DNA from: Dermanyssus gallinae
Taxonomy: Eukaryota; Arthropoda; Arachnida; Mesostigmata; Dermanyssidae
DNA length: 64,000 bases
NCBI GenBank assembly: GCA_003439945.1
Contig: QVRM01002801.1
Coordinates: 1 to 64,000 of the forward strand
Direction: 5' to 3'
Each line of letters begins with the position of its first letter. The stretch's first letter is position 1. Positions 39,755 to 52,381 of the stretch are shown one piece after another. The notes below the pieces were generated by a model. The model worked only from the letters and a program-made list of their open reading frames with translations, was not told the DNA's origin and did no database searches. Made by a program: the position numbers and the translations under genes.

Positions 39755-42061
39755 CTACGGCATTTCTGGCAGTCCTTCCCCCGTCGATGGAAGCGACCCC
39801 ACTATCGCCACTGCGTTACCACGTTGAACTTCTATGGAGATACGCTGCACCAGGTACTCCCCGGCTCGCGCATCTTTTGTCACAGCAGTTACTCTCTTTC
39901 CAAGCTCCTTGAGGAACTTGACGGTCGCCTCGCCCATTGGCCCTAACGTTTCCACGGCGATCGGCTGAATTATGTAATGCGGCGAGAGCTCGCTGTACTT
40001 CGACAGTTTGCGACTTTCAGCAAGACGTGCACTTGCGCCAGCTTCCCGACTTGTGCGCGCAATGTAACTGTTGGCGAGTGTACATGAAACCGTCGCGTCC
40101 CACACTAGCAGACGACCCCGTTCCCAAGGTGCTAGGGGTTTTCCATCCGGGCGAAGAAGACTGTTGGCGCACATACCGAGGGGCTCTTTCATTGAGGGAA
40201 TCTGGGCGCTCTGCAGAGCACGGTGTACGACATCGTTGATGGCGGAATGTCTAAAGTGGCGACCGGCACTGAACCGGCAGGACAGCGCATGTTCCGCTGT
40301 AGCGGTAACTTTGGACCGACACAGGTTGCAGACGTGCTCTGCGCAGACAGCCTCCCCAAGCCGCAGACCCGAGACGATGCGGAGTGTGTTATTGTCCAGC
40401 ATCGTCCCCAGTTGCGGCGAAGGGAGGGCCTGCAGCCACTTTCCGCTCATTGGATCAAAACAGGCCTTCAGGCGAGCTTTTCCTTTTAAGTCTAGGGTTT
40501 GTGCTAGAAGCGCGTCTTGGCTCTTTTTTTACCACCAAGTTGTCCAGTGCTCCCTGAGTTTTTCGCTCGCGAGGCTCTCCCCAGCAAACTCGAAACTCCT
40601 TCAGGGCCTCCTCGGAGGCCCTGGCCAGCTGAACTGGGGTATCTTCAACTCCAATCGAAAGTATTAAATCCTTAAAGGTTGTCAAGGATCCCAAGTAGCA
40701 CGATAATGATAAATCCCTAGCACGGCGAATCCCTAAGCCCCCCGCGCTCACAGGAAGTGATGCTTGGGCCCGGGATGCAGATCCCAAGTGAACGTTGAGT
40801 AGCCGTTCTAGTCCCGTACGCAGAATGTCGTCGAACCTGTCGAGAAGGTCGGTCCTTTTAAAAGAAGGTGAACAATGCAAAAGATACGTCAGGCGAGGAG
40901 TGGAGAGCTTTATCGCAAGAGGTATAACGCCGGGTGGGCATCTAGGGTTTGAAGTCTGCTGCACCATCGGCTGACTTCAACAAGTTTTTTGCGCAGGACA
41001 CCCTCCAGCGCCGCATCGGTAAGAGGGGCTCCGAGAAGCTCGATATTGTCCTTGGCTGCTAATCGAATGTCGGGTAGTATTCCCCGCAAGCTTGAAATAG
41101 GCTCGTCGCGGTAATCCTCTGACAGTAGAAAGAGCTCGCATTTATTTGCGTTGAGAGTTAAGCCGGAGCATGCTTGAAATTCCTAAACAGTCTTGATGTC
41201 TGCCTGGATCGTTGCCAGGTCACCTGCCAGCGTTGCGTCATCAAGATACCACGGTCGGAACTCCGATCGAAGCTACGCCTGTAGTTCAGCGATAGCGATA
41301 CAGAAGAGGGCTGGCCCACACGGGTCGCCTTGTTGTACCCCACACATCGACTTGAGCGTCTCACCTTGCCACAGAAGATTAGCGGGCAGTCTATACATCT
41401 GATATACAGCCGGGTAAATAGCGGGTATCGATCTTTTTACAGCATTGAGTAAATGATCTCGGCGAAGCATGTTAAAGGTGTTTTGAAAATCAAGCTTTAC
41501 TAAAGCTTTTCCTCGCCCTCTGTTCGATTTGATGAAAGCGGCGGCCGCATGCACAGCCGCTTCTGCTCCTCCTTTTATCCCGCACCCTAGTTGCATGGGA
41601 GCCACTAGCTCGAGAATTGCCGTCATAGATTTTTTCATTAAAATCTTACCGACCAGTCGACGCAGGGTAAGCCCCACGGCGATTGGCCGAATACCCCCGT
41701 TCTTTTTTCGTAGAGCTATTAATGTTGCGCCGTAAAAAGTGGATAGCGTGAACTCTGGAAGTCGCCCGTTGACTGCTAGAATAACGAAGTGGCGTAACGC
41801 TTGCAACAGAGGGTTGCTATCATCCTGGCAACCTATGAGATCTTTCAGATGCCGAGGGCGAAGACCATCCGGACCGCCACAGTGTGAGGTGTTGCTTGTG
41901 ATTGAACGGATGAAGTAAGCCAGTGCCTTATATCTGATTGACCATTTAACATGATGGTGTTTGCGAGTTTGTCCCCCCAGGTTCTCCAGTCGAGGCTCGA
42001 GTCGACGCTCTAGACTCCGCCGAAAGCAGCGGCGCTGGCGGACTCGGGTTAAGTACAGCAT
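39755..42061 (-). pseudogene. RLE-LINE ORF2: RT and endonuclease, unit B
   Basis: Begins within RT (GGPDGLRPRHLKDL); the upstream ~250 residues, including any N-terminal finger, are deleted and fused to the end of ORF1. RT motifs: KKNGGIRPIAVGLTLRRLV, ALVKLDFQNTFN, GVQQGDPCGP, a shift, then YLDD (41237-41248). The C-terminal frame 39,755-40,450 has a knuckle (CNLCRS... EHALSC) and the endonuclease core LRPDGKPLAPW and LVWDATVSC. Stops or shifts near 41,275, 41,180, 40,970 and 40,480. It is related to 7188-10103 but not a close copy. Confidence 0.85.
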
Positions 42062-43753
42062 TAATGGCCTTTTCCAATTGTTGGCGTAAATTGAAGGTTA
42101 GCGGCTTTGCAGAAGACGCCGAAGATTTAGTCAGCGACTCATGTGTGCCGAGCAGCCCCGGAAGGACGGATGAGACCACCTTTTCGATGATCTCTCTAAT
42201 TTGCACCATGATTGCTTCGATTATTTGAGGGATGACCTTTGCGGATACCGCCATAACCATTGTGTCTAGGCTATGGCCATGTGCCGTATCGCTTGTGGCT
42301 TTGGCCGCCGTAGAGACTGGTGCTGCTAGCCCCATTTTGACTTCGGCTGGTGGAACGCTTGTTTTCTGCGGTACCTTGATCCCATTATGTACGACTGCAG
42401 CGATACTGCGTCTGCTAAATGACTCTGACGGTTGAATCTCTGCGATTGGAGCACAGAGTTTAACTGGCGCGGTATCCGTGTTTTGCTGAATTACGCGAAT
42501 AGCCGATTTCTTAAGAAGTTCCATGCGATTTAAGCGATGGGGACACGATCCCCAGGTGGCCTTATGGCCGCCCTTACATAGGCAGCATCGCGCTGCGTCT
42601 TTGCAATCTTTTCGCAAATGGTTAGTAGATCCGCATCGTCTACAACGAGGGGCCTTCAATGGACAATCAGGCTTTATATGATCTAAACTGTAGCATCGAT
42701 AACACTGTAGAGGTTCCCGGTAGAGAGTAACGCCATGGGTTTTAAGGCCCAAGCGAACCTCCAACGGAAAATTTTTGCCCGAAAATGTCAGGATGACACT
42801 GTCCGTCGCCATGACGAATCCGGTCCTGATGTTCTTGGACCGAACACGAATGGCATCGGTGACGCCGAGCGGTCCCAAAGCATTTACGATTGTTGCCTCA
42901 GTTAGCGTGGGGTGTACCCCGTATATTTTTCCTTTAAGTGTTGATCTCGAGCCACTAGCCCTGGCGCTTACAGCCACCCTAGTGTCTGCAAGCTGAGCAA
43001 AGTGGCCCGGTTTTCAATGTCTTCCGCAACGATAATTAGTTCTCCTGCTCGAGAAAAGCGCGGTTCTTCTACCTTGCCCTTAACATGCTTCACGATATCG
43101 TCACATACAGCATTAAAGTTTGACTCCAACAAGTTATCTACAGCGGAGAAAATGATTGCCTCGGCTCTCTCCTTCGCGCAAACAGTTGGAATGTTCTTCT
43201 GTATCGTAACTGGATTTGCAACAATTTTCCCCTTTGGTCCGACTTTATTCCACCCTTCTTTGGATTCATCATCGAGAAGAGCGCCCTCCACCGCCCCTTT
43301 GTTCTGTTCCAAAATGATAGTTCCACAGCCTTCTGCTTCCTTGGCGCCGTTACCATCTGTATCAGGCCCCGCATCATCTACGGATTCATCATCAGCATCA
43401 GCACATCTCCGTGCCGTTCGCGTCTTCGCCGGTTTGCCACTCTGTAGTGGGCTGTTTGCCGCTCTCTTAGAGGGCGCTGCCCTTTCCCCGACATTAGCAG
43501 CGGCCACACCATCTCCAGGGCTTCCCCGCCTCTCGCCACTTGCGTCGCGCACTCTCTCCGTTCCACAACCGACCGAGACAGACGTGCCAACGACGCCGAT
43601 GCTGGTGCCACTACCACCGTTGGACCCAGCAGAGCCTCGAACACGTATTCGGTTGTCTTCTGCGTCCTCCTCGCCACATGATGCACCGGCGGTGTCGGCG
43701 GCCGGCGATCTCGGAGGAGGAGCGGCGGGCGGAGGTGAACGATTCACCACCAT
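41946..43753 (-). pseudogene. RLE-LINE ORF1, Gag-like CCHC protein, unit B
   Basis: An acidic, Gly/Ser-rich N-terminal half (43,753-42,968) and a CCHC half (42,977-41,946) are separated by one frameshift at about 42,990. The second half has three knuckles: CYRCYSLDHIKPDC, CRRCGSTNHLRKDC and CCLCKGGHKATWGSC. Together they would make a ~600-residue ORF1, twice the length of that at 6304, supporting the view that the latter is truncated. An RNA-binding role is inferred from the knuckles. Confidence 0.75.
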
Positions 43754-44429
43754 GTGTACCGCTGATGCACTAACCTGATGTTTAGCGCAGCCTATAGGCG
43801 AGCAAACGACGTAACTTCCAGCTGCAACAACAGTTGCTGGTGGTGATAGCGACTGCCGTTACAGCTGTCAAGGTTCCCGCTGCTATGTGTTGCCTGGCCG
43901 GCTGACGTGAAAATGTCGATGTTTGGATGATGATGGTGAAGCTGTGATGAAGATGATGATGGTGAAGCTGTGATGACGATGATGCTGAATGAAGTAACTA
44001 ATGAAAAAGGCTAAGCAGAGCGATGATAATGATGACTAGGATGTTGAAGGTGAGGATGAAGATGAAACTGACAATGATGGTTAAGATGGAGATGAAACTG
44101 ACGATGATGGCGATGAAGGTGATGATGCTGGTTATGGAGTGCTGATGATAACAAAGGGTCGTAATGGCGAAAGAGTGCTGGCAGGTTGAGCAGGTTGAGA
44201 GGTGATGATGATGATGATGATGACAATGGCTGTTCAGGCATACACTGCACGTATAGTTAATGCGCACCGAATTTAGCAGTAAAGTTTTACGCTAATTGAC
44301 TCCTCTGGTCTCAAAGGTTGCTAAGCTCGCGAATGTCTATGGATTTCTACACTAAATTCTAAATTTAGAGATACTTTCCAAGGGCCACACTCGAACACGT
44401 CCGCACCGGTGAGAACGTAAACAAACAAC
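43754..44429 (-). repeat. RLE-LINE 5' region with GAT-rich low complexity
   Basis: Contains imperfect GATGATGATGGTGAAGCTGT repeats (about 43,925-44,225) and no ORF. Probably the 5' UTR; whether the repeat is native to the element cannot be told from one copy. Confidence 0.6.
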
Positions 44430-44443
44430 AAATGGTGTTGTTT

Positions 44444-45915
44444 GTTATTCTGGCTTTACGCCCGGTTAACATGCATTGCTCACACAGGTTCGACTACAAA
44501 AACGGAAACTACGAGCTGATGCAGTTAAACTTGGACTTAACAAATTAAGATATCTTCTTCCAGAGCTGCACGTCAGTAAATTATATGTATCTCAAATGTC
44601 TTGAGTATATGGACTTTTTAATAGAGTCATGTATACCCAAAAAGAAGACTGTAAAAGGATCAATAAATGTTCATCTACGTAAACTTCACAGTGCTCTCGA
44701 AGCAGTTTCTGAGACATCAAAAATAGCCTGGATTCAAAAAGAATTAGCCAGAGCTTCCCGGCGCCAACGAGTACTGAGCAGAAGTGCAATCATTCGCAGC
44801 AAAGACCCGTTGAGGGTGTCAAGCTACGTGAGGTCGAGAATTATGACCAACGACTCACTTTCGTCCATTAAACGTATGGATGGAACGTTTGCGACGGATG
44901 ACATCGAGAAGGCAGAGATTCTACGAGAATTCTTTTGTCACACTTGTCCGACTGACGAAGAGTTACAGCAGCGCATGCTACAGCCGGCTCCGCATATACC
45001 AGAAGTAACACCGTCCCCTCACATCATCAACGATGTGGATGTTTCCCCTACAAATTTTCGGAAACACTTGCGGAAGCTGGCAAACACAACGAGCACGGCC
45101 CCTGACGGAATTCCGGCGATCGTGTTTAAGAAACTAGGTTATTCCGTATGTGAGCCTCTGAGCCGTAATATCGTCGATCATTGGAAGATAGTACAGTGCC
45201 GGGGCTATTTAGCACCGCTATAATTCACCCGAATACGAAAAAAGGCAATAAGGCCGAATAAGCGTCTCGCTAACGGTGATAGCCAGCACACGTACCGAAA
45301 GCGTCATTGCGAAAGCCATATATACGAACGCTAACGACCAAGGTCTTACATCGGAAGCCCAGTTTGCCTATCGCAAAGGTATAAGCACGACGCTGCAGCT
45401 CCTGGAAACTCAAATTGATTGGGCAAAAATGTGCAACGACTCGGATTGCTTCGCGTTGTCTATTTCGATTTCAAGTCAGCGTTCGAAACAGTCACGCGCT
45501 CTAAACTACTGCAAACTCTACCCCACTTCGGAATTGGAGAACGCGTTCTGAACTGTCTCACTGCGTTTCTCCGAGCCAGAACTTTCCGGGTGCGCGTTAA
45601 TGGACAGTATTCTACGGTGGTCGAGTGCCATCCGACTGTCCACAGGAAACGATCCTCGGACCATTGATGTATATTCTATACACCGATTCATTTAAATATA
45701 TTATTCCACGAGGAGTTGAAGCTAAAGTATACGCTGATGATGTGAAACTTTACAGTCGGTCCCGCACTGTAGAGGACAGATGCCGTCTTCAGACGACGTT
45801 AGACGCCGCTTTCAAGGACTGGGCCAACGCCCTTGATTTGAACCTGTCCATGCATAAATGTCCTGCATTTTGCCCTGCATTTGGGTCCCACAATTGTAGG
45901 GAAATACTGAAAAAT
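44444..45915 (+). pseudogene. LINE-alpha ORF2, RT part, unit B
   Basis: Continues ORF2 after the insertion. Open frame 44,585-45,223 covers the linker and RT start (ANTTSTAPDGIPAIVFKKLGY). The palm has FDFKSAFETV and GTILGPLMYILY, then YADDVKLYSRS (about 45,730-45,741). There are several frameshifts. No ORF2 C-terminus or 3' UTR. Confidence 0.8.
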
Positions 45916-46086
<171 letters not shown>

Positions 46087-46149
46087 GTGATAGGCATAAA
46101 GCCGCAGCCGGCCGCGGTTCCGTCGATAGCGAAACTACCAGAACGGACC

Positions 46150-46470
46150 TGTAAGAATAGCCGACTACTATATCTGGGCGTAACAATTGGGTTCAAGGAT
46201 GACTCCGCTCGTAGTTAATAACCAAATGGGATTTATTCACACACACGAAATAATCGACCACACGGTCACGCATTCCTCCAGCGGCGCCTGTCGCCCGCCA
46301 AAACGCACTGCCCGTGCCCTATGACTTGTCGCTTGTATAACTTGAGATCATCTCCCCTCTCCTCCTATTAGTTCATATTGCAGGCCGCTGCTGCTTAGTA
46401 CTACTGCCAATGAGACACGAGAGGGCGTTCATCAAATCAAACTTGTAGCGCAACACACTCAATGCTCTCC
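46150..46470. mobile_element. LTR-II, 5' part, unit B
   Basis: As 31,187-31,506, preceded by GACC (46146-46149). Confidence 0.55.
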
Positions 46471-47930
46471 TCACATATTCACAGTTAATCTATGGACACG
46501 CCAGGGGATCTACCCTACGGCCCTCAAATTGTATCGCGTTGTACCACTGTTTAAAAGCGGTGACAAACTAAACAAGGAAAATTACAGACCGTTCAGTATC
46601 CCCCCTCCAATGTCCAAGATTTTCGAAAATGCTATATATGAACAGTTGAACGAGCACTTTGAGATGTTTAACGGCCTAAGTCAGCGTCAGTTCGGTTTTC
46701 GATCCAAAATGTCGACGACTGTACCCATCATGGATTTTGTTGAATAGGTTTGCAGAAGCCTAATGTTAAAAAAGACAGTCGCCGGCGTATCTATAGATCT
46801 CAGAAAAGCATTTAATACAGTTGATGTAGATATCTGATTAAAAAGTTAACTCGATATGGAGCGGATGATATTTTTTTGTCTTGGCTGTGGTCGTTTATGT
46901 CGAATAGGAGGCAAGTTGTTCAGGTGGGCAATGCAATCTCGGATGTAAGGAATATATCCGTTGGAGTGGCTCAGGGCAGTATAGGTGGTCCACTTCTCTT
47001 TAACATCTTTATGAACGACATATTTAGCGTAACAAAACATGCAAAGTTGACCTTGTTTGCGGACGATACCACCGCCCTATTCGTTGGGAATTCCCCAACT
47101 GGGGTAGAGGCTATAGTCCGCGAGAACCTTCAGAGGCTATCATCATGGTTTAGGAGTAACGGTCCCTATATGAATTGGAGGAAAACAGGTGTAATGCAAT
47201 TCCTTTCCCAGCGGGGTTCCGTTACAATCAATCCCCTCCGATTCCAGTGCGACGGCATAGCCCTTTCTCTTCTAAAGGAAAAGAGTTTCTAAGTGTTACG
47301 TTAGACGAGAAGCTGACCTTTGAAGCGCATGTCACACATACACGTAAGAAAATATCTGACAGCAATGCAGCTCTATACAGAGCTCGACGAATTCTTCCCC
47401 AAAACTGCTTGATGGCGATGTATTTTGCCTACGTCCATAGTCACCTGACTTACGCGGTAGAAGTATATGGCTTAACACAGATGCGTCTTATCAGGTCGCT
47501 TCACCGACTCCAAAAACGAGCACTGAGAACAACTCTGGACCTCTGGATGCGAGATTCAGTGCAACCGCACTACAAACATATTAGCATTCTGCCGTTCCCA
47601 AAACTTATAGACTATTGCCTCGTAGTTGAAATAAAGCGTATACTCCTTGGAGTGGATCCAAACTTATACGGTCAGGCAACATCACCAACACCCATATCTA
47701 CAAGAAGTAACGCACCAAACCTGTTTACTCTGTCACACGCCAACTCCAACCAGTCAAGGCTATCAATCAGAAACATTGGGGCCTCCTACTGGAACAAAGT
47801 ACCCGCCTCCGTCAGGCAGACAAAGTCTCTGCTCAAATTCAAATGCGATCTTAAAGAGCATTATCTTGAAACTTTGGTATATGGTTAAAAGTGATATAAA
47901 AATTCAAGCATGTTGCAATATATTGTAAAT
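46471..47930 (+). mobile_element. LINE-beta ORF2 RT and 3' end, unit B
   Basis: Same content as unit A. The stop in FVE(TAG)VCRS is new here, while the stop after RARRILP in unit A is CAA here, so frame 47,175-47,888 reads from the palm's end to the C-terminus without a break (RRILPQNCLMAMYFAYVHSH... ETLVYG). The RT has FADD at about 47,056-47,067. Confidence 0.8.
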
Positions 47931-48051
47931 AGGTGAAAATGGCATATATAAATTATACATTGTTATCTCTTAAAAGGGGCTCCGAACAAGCTATGTGCTT
48001 AATGGAGCTTGAAATTGATGTGTGCAATTATCTTACAAGAAATGTCAATAA

Positions 48052-48213
48052 ACAAACAGTTATGACCCGGACGACTACAGGGAAAAGGCAATTGAAGCCA
48101 TCGAACGTGTTGACGACGGCAACGATGAAGGCGACGTGGACGACTACTTGAACAGGACCTACGTCTTGAAATACCTCACGGAGGAAGACATACAGAGGCC
48201 AGAATGCAGCTGA
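48052..48213 (+). CDS. Acidic 50-residue open frame, unit B
   Basis: Same as 33,095-33,256: TNSYDPDDYREKAIEAIE... QRPECS. No start codon. Its preservation is not informative, since the flanks are equally similar. Confidence 0.3.
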   Translation, partial: TNSYDPDDYREKAIEAIERVDDGNDEGDVDDYLNRTYVLKYLTEEDIQRPECS

Positions 48214-48440
48214 CCAGACGTTTTCGCGTCTCAAACAGGATCTGATAATCCAATTACACTTTTTAGTCGCTTTCAGTGCCACCTCTCTACTTTGTTCTGA
48301 GAATTTTAAATCAGGGGTCATAACAATTCCCAAATCTTTCATAGCGTTCACACTTTCGAGGAGGCATTTATTAATTTTATAAACAAATCTAATTTTTTTT
48401 CGGCCAAAATGCATTGTTTTGCATTTCAGGATTGAAAGTT
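48196..48440 (-). pseudogene. LINE-gamma ORF2 fragment, unit B
   Basis: ESVNAMKDLGIVMTPDLKFSE, then KATKKCNWIIRSCLRR, as in unit A. Confidence 0.65.
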
Positions 48441-48583
48441 TCAGGTCTAAACGTTACTTACAATATATTGCAACATTTATGTATGTTTATATCACTTTAA
48501 GTATAAATAGCGGTTACCAAAATTGTAAGCAGAGAATGCTATCTCCTACCTACGTAGTAGAGGATCCCACAGAGTACAACTAA

Positions 48584-48762
48584 ATGGCTTTCAACAACGT
48601 AATATTTATTAAGGAAAACTTCAACACTGGTCAATTTCCCCTGTCATAGCTGCAATGTGTGTTGCCGCGCCTCTTCCTTCTGAAGGCTCTGGTTCCCCCA
48701 CAGGCGGCGGCGCTTTTCTGCCTTCAGGTCCCATGGAATATTGCCCGCGAGCACGAGCGGTT
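48584..48762 (-). pseudogene. R1-type LINE fragment, unit B
   Basis: GNIPWDLKAEKRRRLWGNQS, the same as unit A with a one-base difference near its end. Confidence 0.75.
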
Positions 48763-48774
48763 CATTTGTAGGTG

Positions 48775-49255
48775 CACCATTCCCACCTTCACCGCCACCT
48801 GCAGCTTCACCTTCACCGCCACCTGCATCCCCACCTTCATCCCCACCTGCATATCCACCTGCAACCCCACCTTCATCTCCACCTGCAGCCCCACCTGCAT
48901 CCCCACCTGCATCCCCACCTGCATCTCTACCTTCGGTTGTAGAAGAAATGTGGGTTTTAATGCGTATTTAGAGGTGTTTGTAGGGAAAACGTGGGGTTTA
49001 ATGCGTAAATACGGGTGTTTATAGGGAAAAGTTAGTTTTAATGCGTAATTAGGAGCGTTTGTGGCAAAAAGATGGATTTTAATGCGTGATTAGGGGTGTT
49101 TGTAGGGAAGGCGTGGGTTCCACCTGCATCACCACCTTCCCCACCACCTGCATCGCCACCTTCCCCGCCACCTGCATCTTCACCTTCGTCGCCATCTGCA
49201 TCTCAACCTTCGTCGCCATCTGCATTTCCACCTTCATCGCTACTTTCACCTCCAG
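48775..49255. repeat. Minisatellites MS1-MS2-MS1, unit B
   Basis: MS1 at 48,775-48,935, MS2 (four ~43-bp units) at 48,950-49,115, MS1 again at 49,118-49,255. Unit numbers differ from unit A, showing turnover since duplication. Confidence 0.9.
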
Positions 49256-49535
49256 CTGAGTCGAACACCTGAGCGATTTCCGGGTATGTATTACAGAGTA
49301 AAATAATAAATATTGAATGTTAGTCTAATGCGTACGTTGAACATTTGATACAGCCAATAATACAACTAACAACTGTAGCTGTGACTGTTGAGAGTACTGT
49401 GCACATGAGCTCGGATCGCCGTAGGCGGCGGAGAACGATCAGCAAAGATCACTACATAATTTCATTCTTAATTAAGTATATTTGGAACCGCTTCTGTGTT
49501 CATCGAACTAAACTGGAGTTTTCATTAAGTAAGTA
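49256..49535. repeat. Segment S, unit B
   Basis: As in units 0 and A. Nothing coding seen. Confidence 0.7.
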
Positions 49536-50391
49536 AATATATTTTGCTTATTGCAAATTTATTTTCAATTAGTTGTTTAATATCAGGTGGCACTGAATTA
49601 AATATGTTTATATAATTTGCATTGGCAGTCTTGCGACTGGTTTCTTTCTTAAATCTCATTGTTGACAGATTGCGTAATTGCTTAAATCTAGTTGAATAGT
49701 TAGGTCGGGTTTATGGAACTCATTGGTCTTAGTGAATAGCTGTTTCATTACAAGAAATACGTACAGCTTGAATATGCCGAGAATCTTATACTTAGTGAAG
49801 ATTGGACCTGTGCGGGCGTTATATTGAGCCCCGTCAATATATCTAATTGCTCTTTTTTTGTAATTGATACACGGGATCAACAGTTGAGCGGAACGTTCCA
49901 CCATATAGCGGCAACATATACCGTATGTGCGACTCTACAAGCGAGAGGTACACCAACTTACGAACCGCAGTCGAAGGCAACGGATCGTAATCGTGAAAGA
50001 TCAGCAACACCAGCACGCACCTTGGAGCATATTGGTATGATATGTTTACTATATTCTAGATTATCCTGTACAAGCAGACCCAAGTACTTGTACGTGGATA
50101 CTCGTTTTAAGGCGGGACACTAACAATGTATTGCAGTGCTGTCTCTGTCGTGGACTATGAGTGAATTGTTTGAAAATGTGTCGACATTAGTTTTTTTTTA
50201 CAAAAAAACATATATTTCGTTTTAGTTAGATTTAGTACAAGCCCGTCGTGACATCCACTTAGAAGCATTTGTAATGCATTTCTATGCGGCCTTGTATAGG
50301 AAAGCAGAAGACTTTCCTCGTAGGAGCAAAACTGTGTCATCAGCGAAATAAATCTGTATTGATTGGTTTAAGTCTATTAATAAATCATTAG
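49536..50391 (-). mobile_element. LINE-delta 3' part, unit B
   Basis: Minus-strand C-terminus and degraded palm of LINE-delta, without the Gypsy insertion of unit 0 or the 433-bp insertion of unit A. It shows both empty sites (about 50,047-50,060 and 49,589-49,602). Confidence 0.75.
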
Positions 50392-50476
50392 AGAGGGCGT
50401 TCATCAAATCAAACTTGTAGCGCAACACACTCAATGCTCTCCCCACACGCACGTGCCCTCATTATACCTCTTATAG
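50392..50476. mobile_element. LTR-II 3' end, unit B
   Basis: GAGAGGGCGTTC... CTCTTATA, followed by GACC and the 50,489-50,551 inverted repeat. Confidence 0.55.
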
Positions 50477-50619
50477 ACCTATAGGGCTACAAAAAAGTTT
50501 TTTCGGTTTTGTCCGTAGAGAATCATTAAAAAACCGAAAAAAAACTTTTTGATAGACTCAATATATTGGTAAAACGCTGTATATATGCTCATGCGTGCAA
50601 CGCAACAACAATTAACCCA

Positions 50620-50738
50620 GCGCGGCTGTTAATAAAATTAATATTATCCCTTGTTAGCATAAGGGCCAGGAACAAAAGTCTTTAAAACCTGGTGATTCTC
50701 CAATCTCGGAGCTGGGTGGGTCAATTGATGGTATGACG
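50620..50738 (-). other. Exon-like frame, truncated, unit B
   Basis: Only the last ~35 codons (DPPSSEIGESPGFKDFCSWPLC) remain. The rest and segment E are deleted up to the Tc1 left end, joined at ATGACG/CAAAA. Confidence 0.35.
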
Positions 50739-52072
50739 CAAAAAAATAGCAACTCATGTTTTTTTGTGATAATTTCGGCTTGATTTATTTGAACGTTTTG
50801 AAATTTAAAGGGCATGATGAACATGACGAAACACGAGTATGTTGTTTCGTCATGTTTATCATGCCCTTTAAATTGTTGTAATTTCGTCTTGTCTCACAAT
50901 CGGTTCATACAAAAAAATAAAAAAGTGTGAAAAAACAGTGTTGCAAAATATTAGCAACAATAACATGCTAACAACACAGCTCTTGTTTGTAAAGGATAGT
51001 CGATGCTACAGCTGATATTCGATCCCGGGGATTAAATGTCACGAATATTGTCTAGCTAAATCAATCATTCTATAGCTGCAAAATATTCTACAGCTCAGCC
51101 GTTGTGCCGAACTAACAGCGAAGCGTATGTTTAAACCATGGCGACCCAGGTATGCCGCGACTGCAACCGAAGGACATTGTCGCACGGCATGAATTTTCGC
51201 GTAGATACCAAACTTGGAACAACGAGTGGAAAAACATCGTCTTCTCGGATGAACAGAAATTTAATCTCGGTGGCCCTGACGGCTGTCAGTACTATTGGCA
51301 CGACTTACGGAAGGAACCTAAATGGTTCTCGAAACGTGTGGCCGGTGGTGGCTCTGTGAAATATTGGGGCGCGTTTGGATATAATGGGAAGTCTGATCTA
51401 GTCGAGATTGTGGGCCTAAACAATTCCGACAAGTGCCAGCGTATCGTTAGTTCCCAGTTAGAAGTCCATTTCAGAAGATTTGGGGGACCTGACGCAGTTT
51501 TTCAACAAGACAACGCCACGTTTCATACCTCGGCTAGCACTATAGCCCTTTTTCAAGAACAAGGAGTGCCACTTTTTGACTGGCCGGCATTGAGTCCAGA
51601 CCTGAATCCTATCGAAAATCTTTGGGGACATTTGGTGAAGCAGATTTACGCAAATGGTCGAGAATATGATAATTTGTCGGACCTCAAAGAAGCTGTCCAG
51701 CAGGCATGAACTAATATTCCATTTTCGCACTTACAACAGCTCATTAACTCCATGAAAGACCGAGTTTATGATTTGATACAGAAGAAAGGACGAAAAACCC
51801 GTTTCTAAAATAGAATATGTAGTATCAAATAAGTCATACAGCCCTGCTAAGAATCGAATACGCCGTAAGGCCTTATTGTTGCTAATATTTTGCAACACTG
51901 TTTTTTCACACCTTTTTATTTTTTGTATGAAGCGATTGTGTGATTGCAACGAAATTAACACCATACTCGTGTTTTGTCATGTACATCACCCTTAAAATGT
52001 CAAGCCATTCAAACAAATCAAACCGAAATTATCACAAAAAAACATGAGTTGCTATTTTTTTGCAACGCACTT
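50739..52072 (+). mobile_element. Tc1 element, unit B
   Basis: Left end lacks about 10 bp of the terminal repeat; right end complete with TA (52073-52074). There is no mariner. The transposase N-terminus is deleted: ATGGCGACCCAG joins directly to the MPRLQPKDIVARH region. Confidence 0.85.
51152..51709 (+). pseudogene. Tc1 transposase catalytic part, unit B
   Basis: 185 codons with FSDEQKFN, FQQDNATFHTS (Ala-Pro changed to Ala-Thr beside the second Asp) and SPDLNPIENLW, then the shared premature TGA. The DNA-binding half is missing, so it is inactive. Confidence 0.85.
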
Positions 52073-52176
52073 TAATAATAATAATAATAATAAGTCAGCT
52101 GAATGTAAACAGAGGACGTGTTTTGGCAAGCTTCTGGAAAATAGCCTAGATTTTACCATTACAAGGAGCGTCCAAC

Positions 52177-52381
52177 ATGACCCGTGCATCGAGAAAGAGG
52201 ACACAAGACCAAGAAAATGGTGAAGGTGAAACTCAGCAGCGACAACAACGACAAAAGCGAGAAGCGCTTACCTGTCCCAATGTGATGACCGAATCCGCAA
52301 ATGGTGTCAAACGGCAATGAAGTGCACCACTTGTGCATTGTGGATCCACCTTAAGTGTAGTGGACTCACTTCTAGTGATAT
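52177..52381 (+). pseudogene. LINE-alpha ORF1 PHD finger, first half, unit C
   Basis: ATG 52177. Carries the one-base loss also seen in unit B, in the first Cys pair. Confidence 0.7.

Larger units (their letters stand above)
39693..44429 (-). mobile_element. RLE-type LINE, private to unit B (4,737 bp)
   Basis: Flanked by a perfect 14-bp duplication AAATGGTGTTGTTT at 39679-39692 and 44430-44443 inside the LINE-alpha endonuclease gene. Minus orientation: A-rich tail at the left edge with AATAAA just inside, ORF2, ORF1, then a ~680-bp 5' region rich in GATGAT. It appears to retain its 5' end but has lost the N-terminal part of ORF2. Confidence 0.9.
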
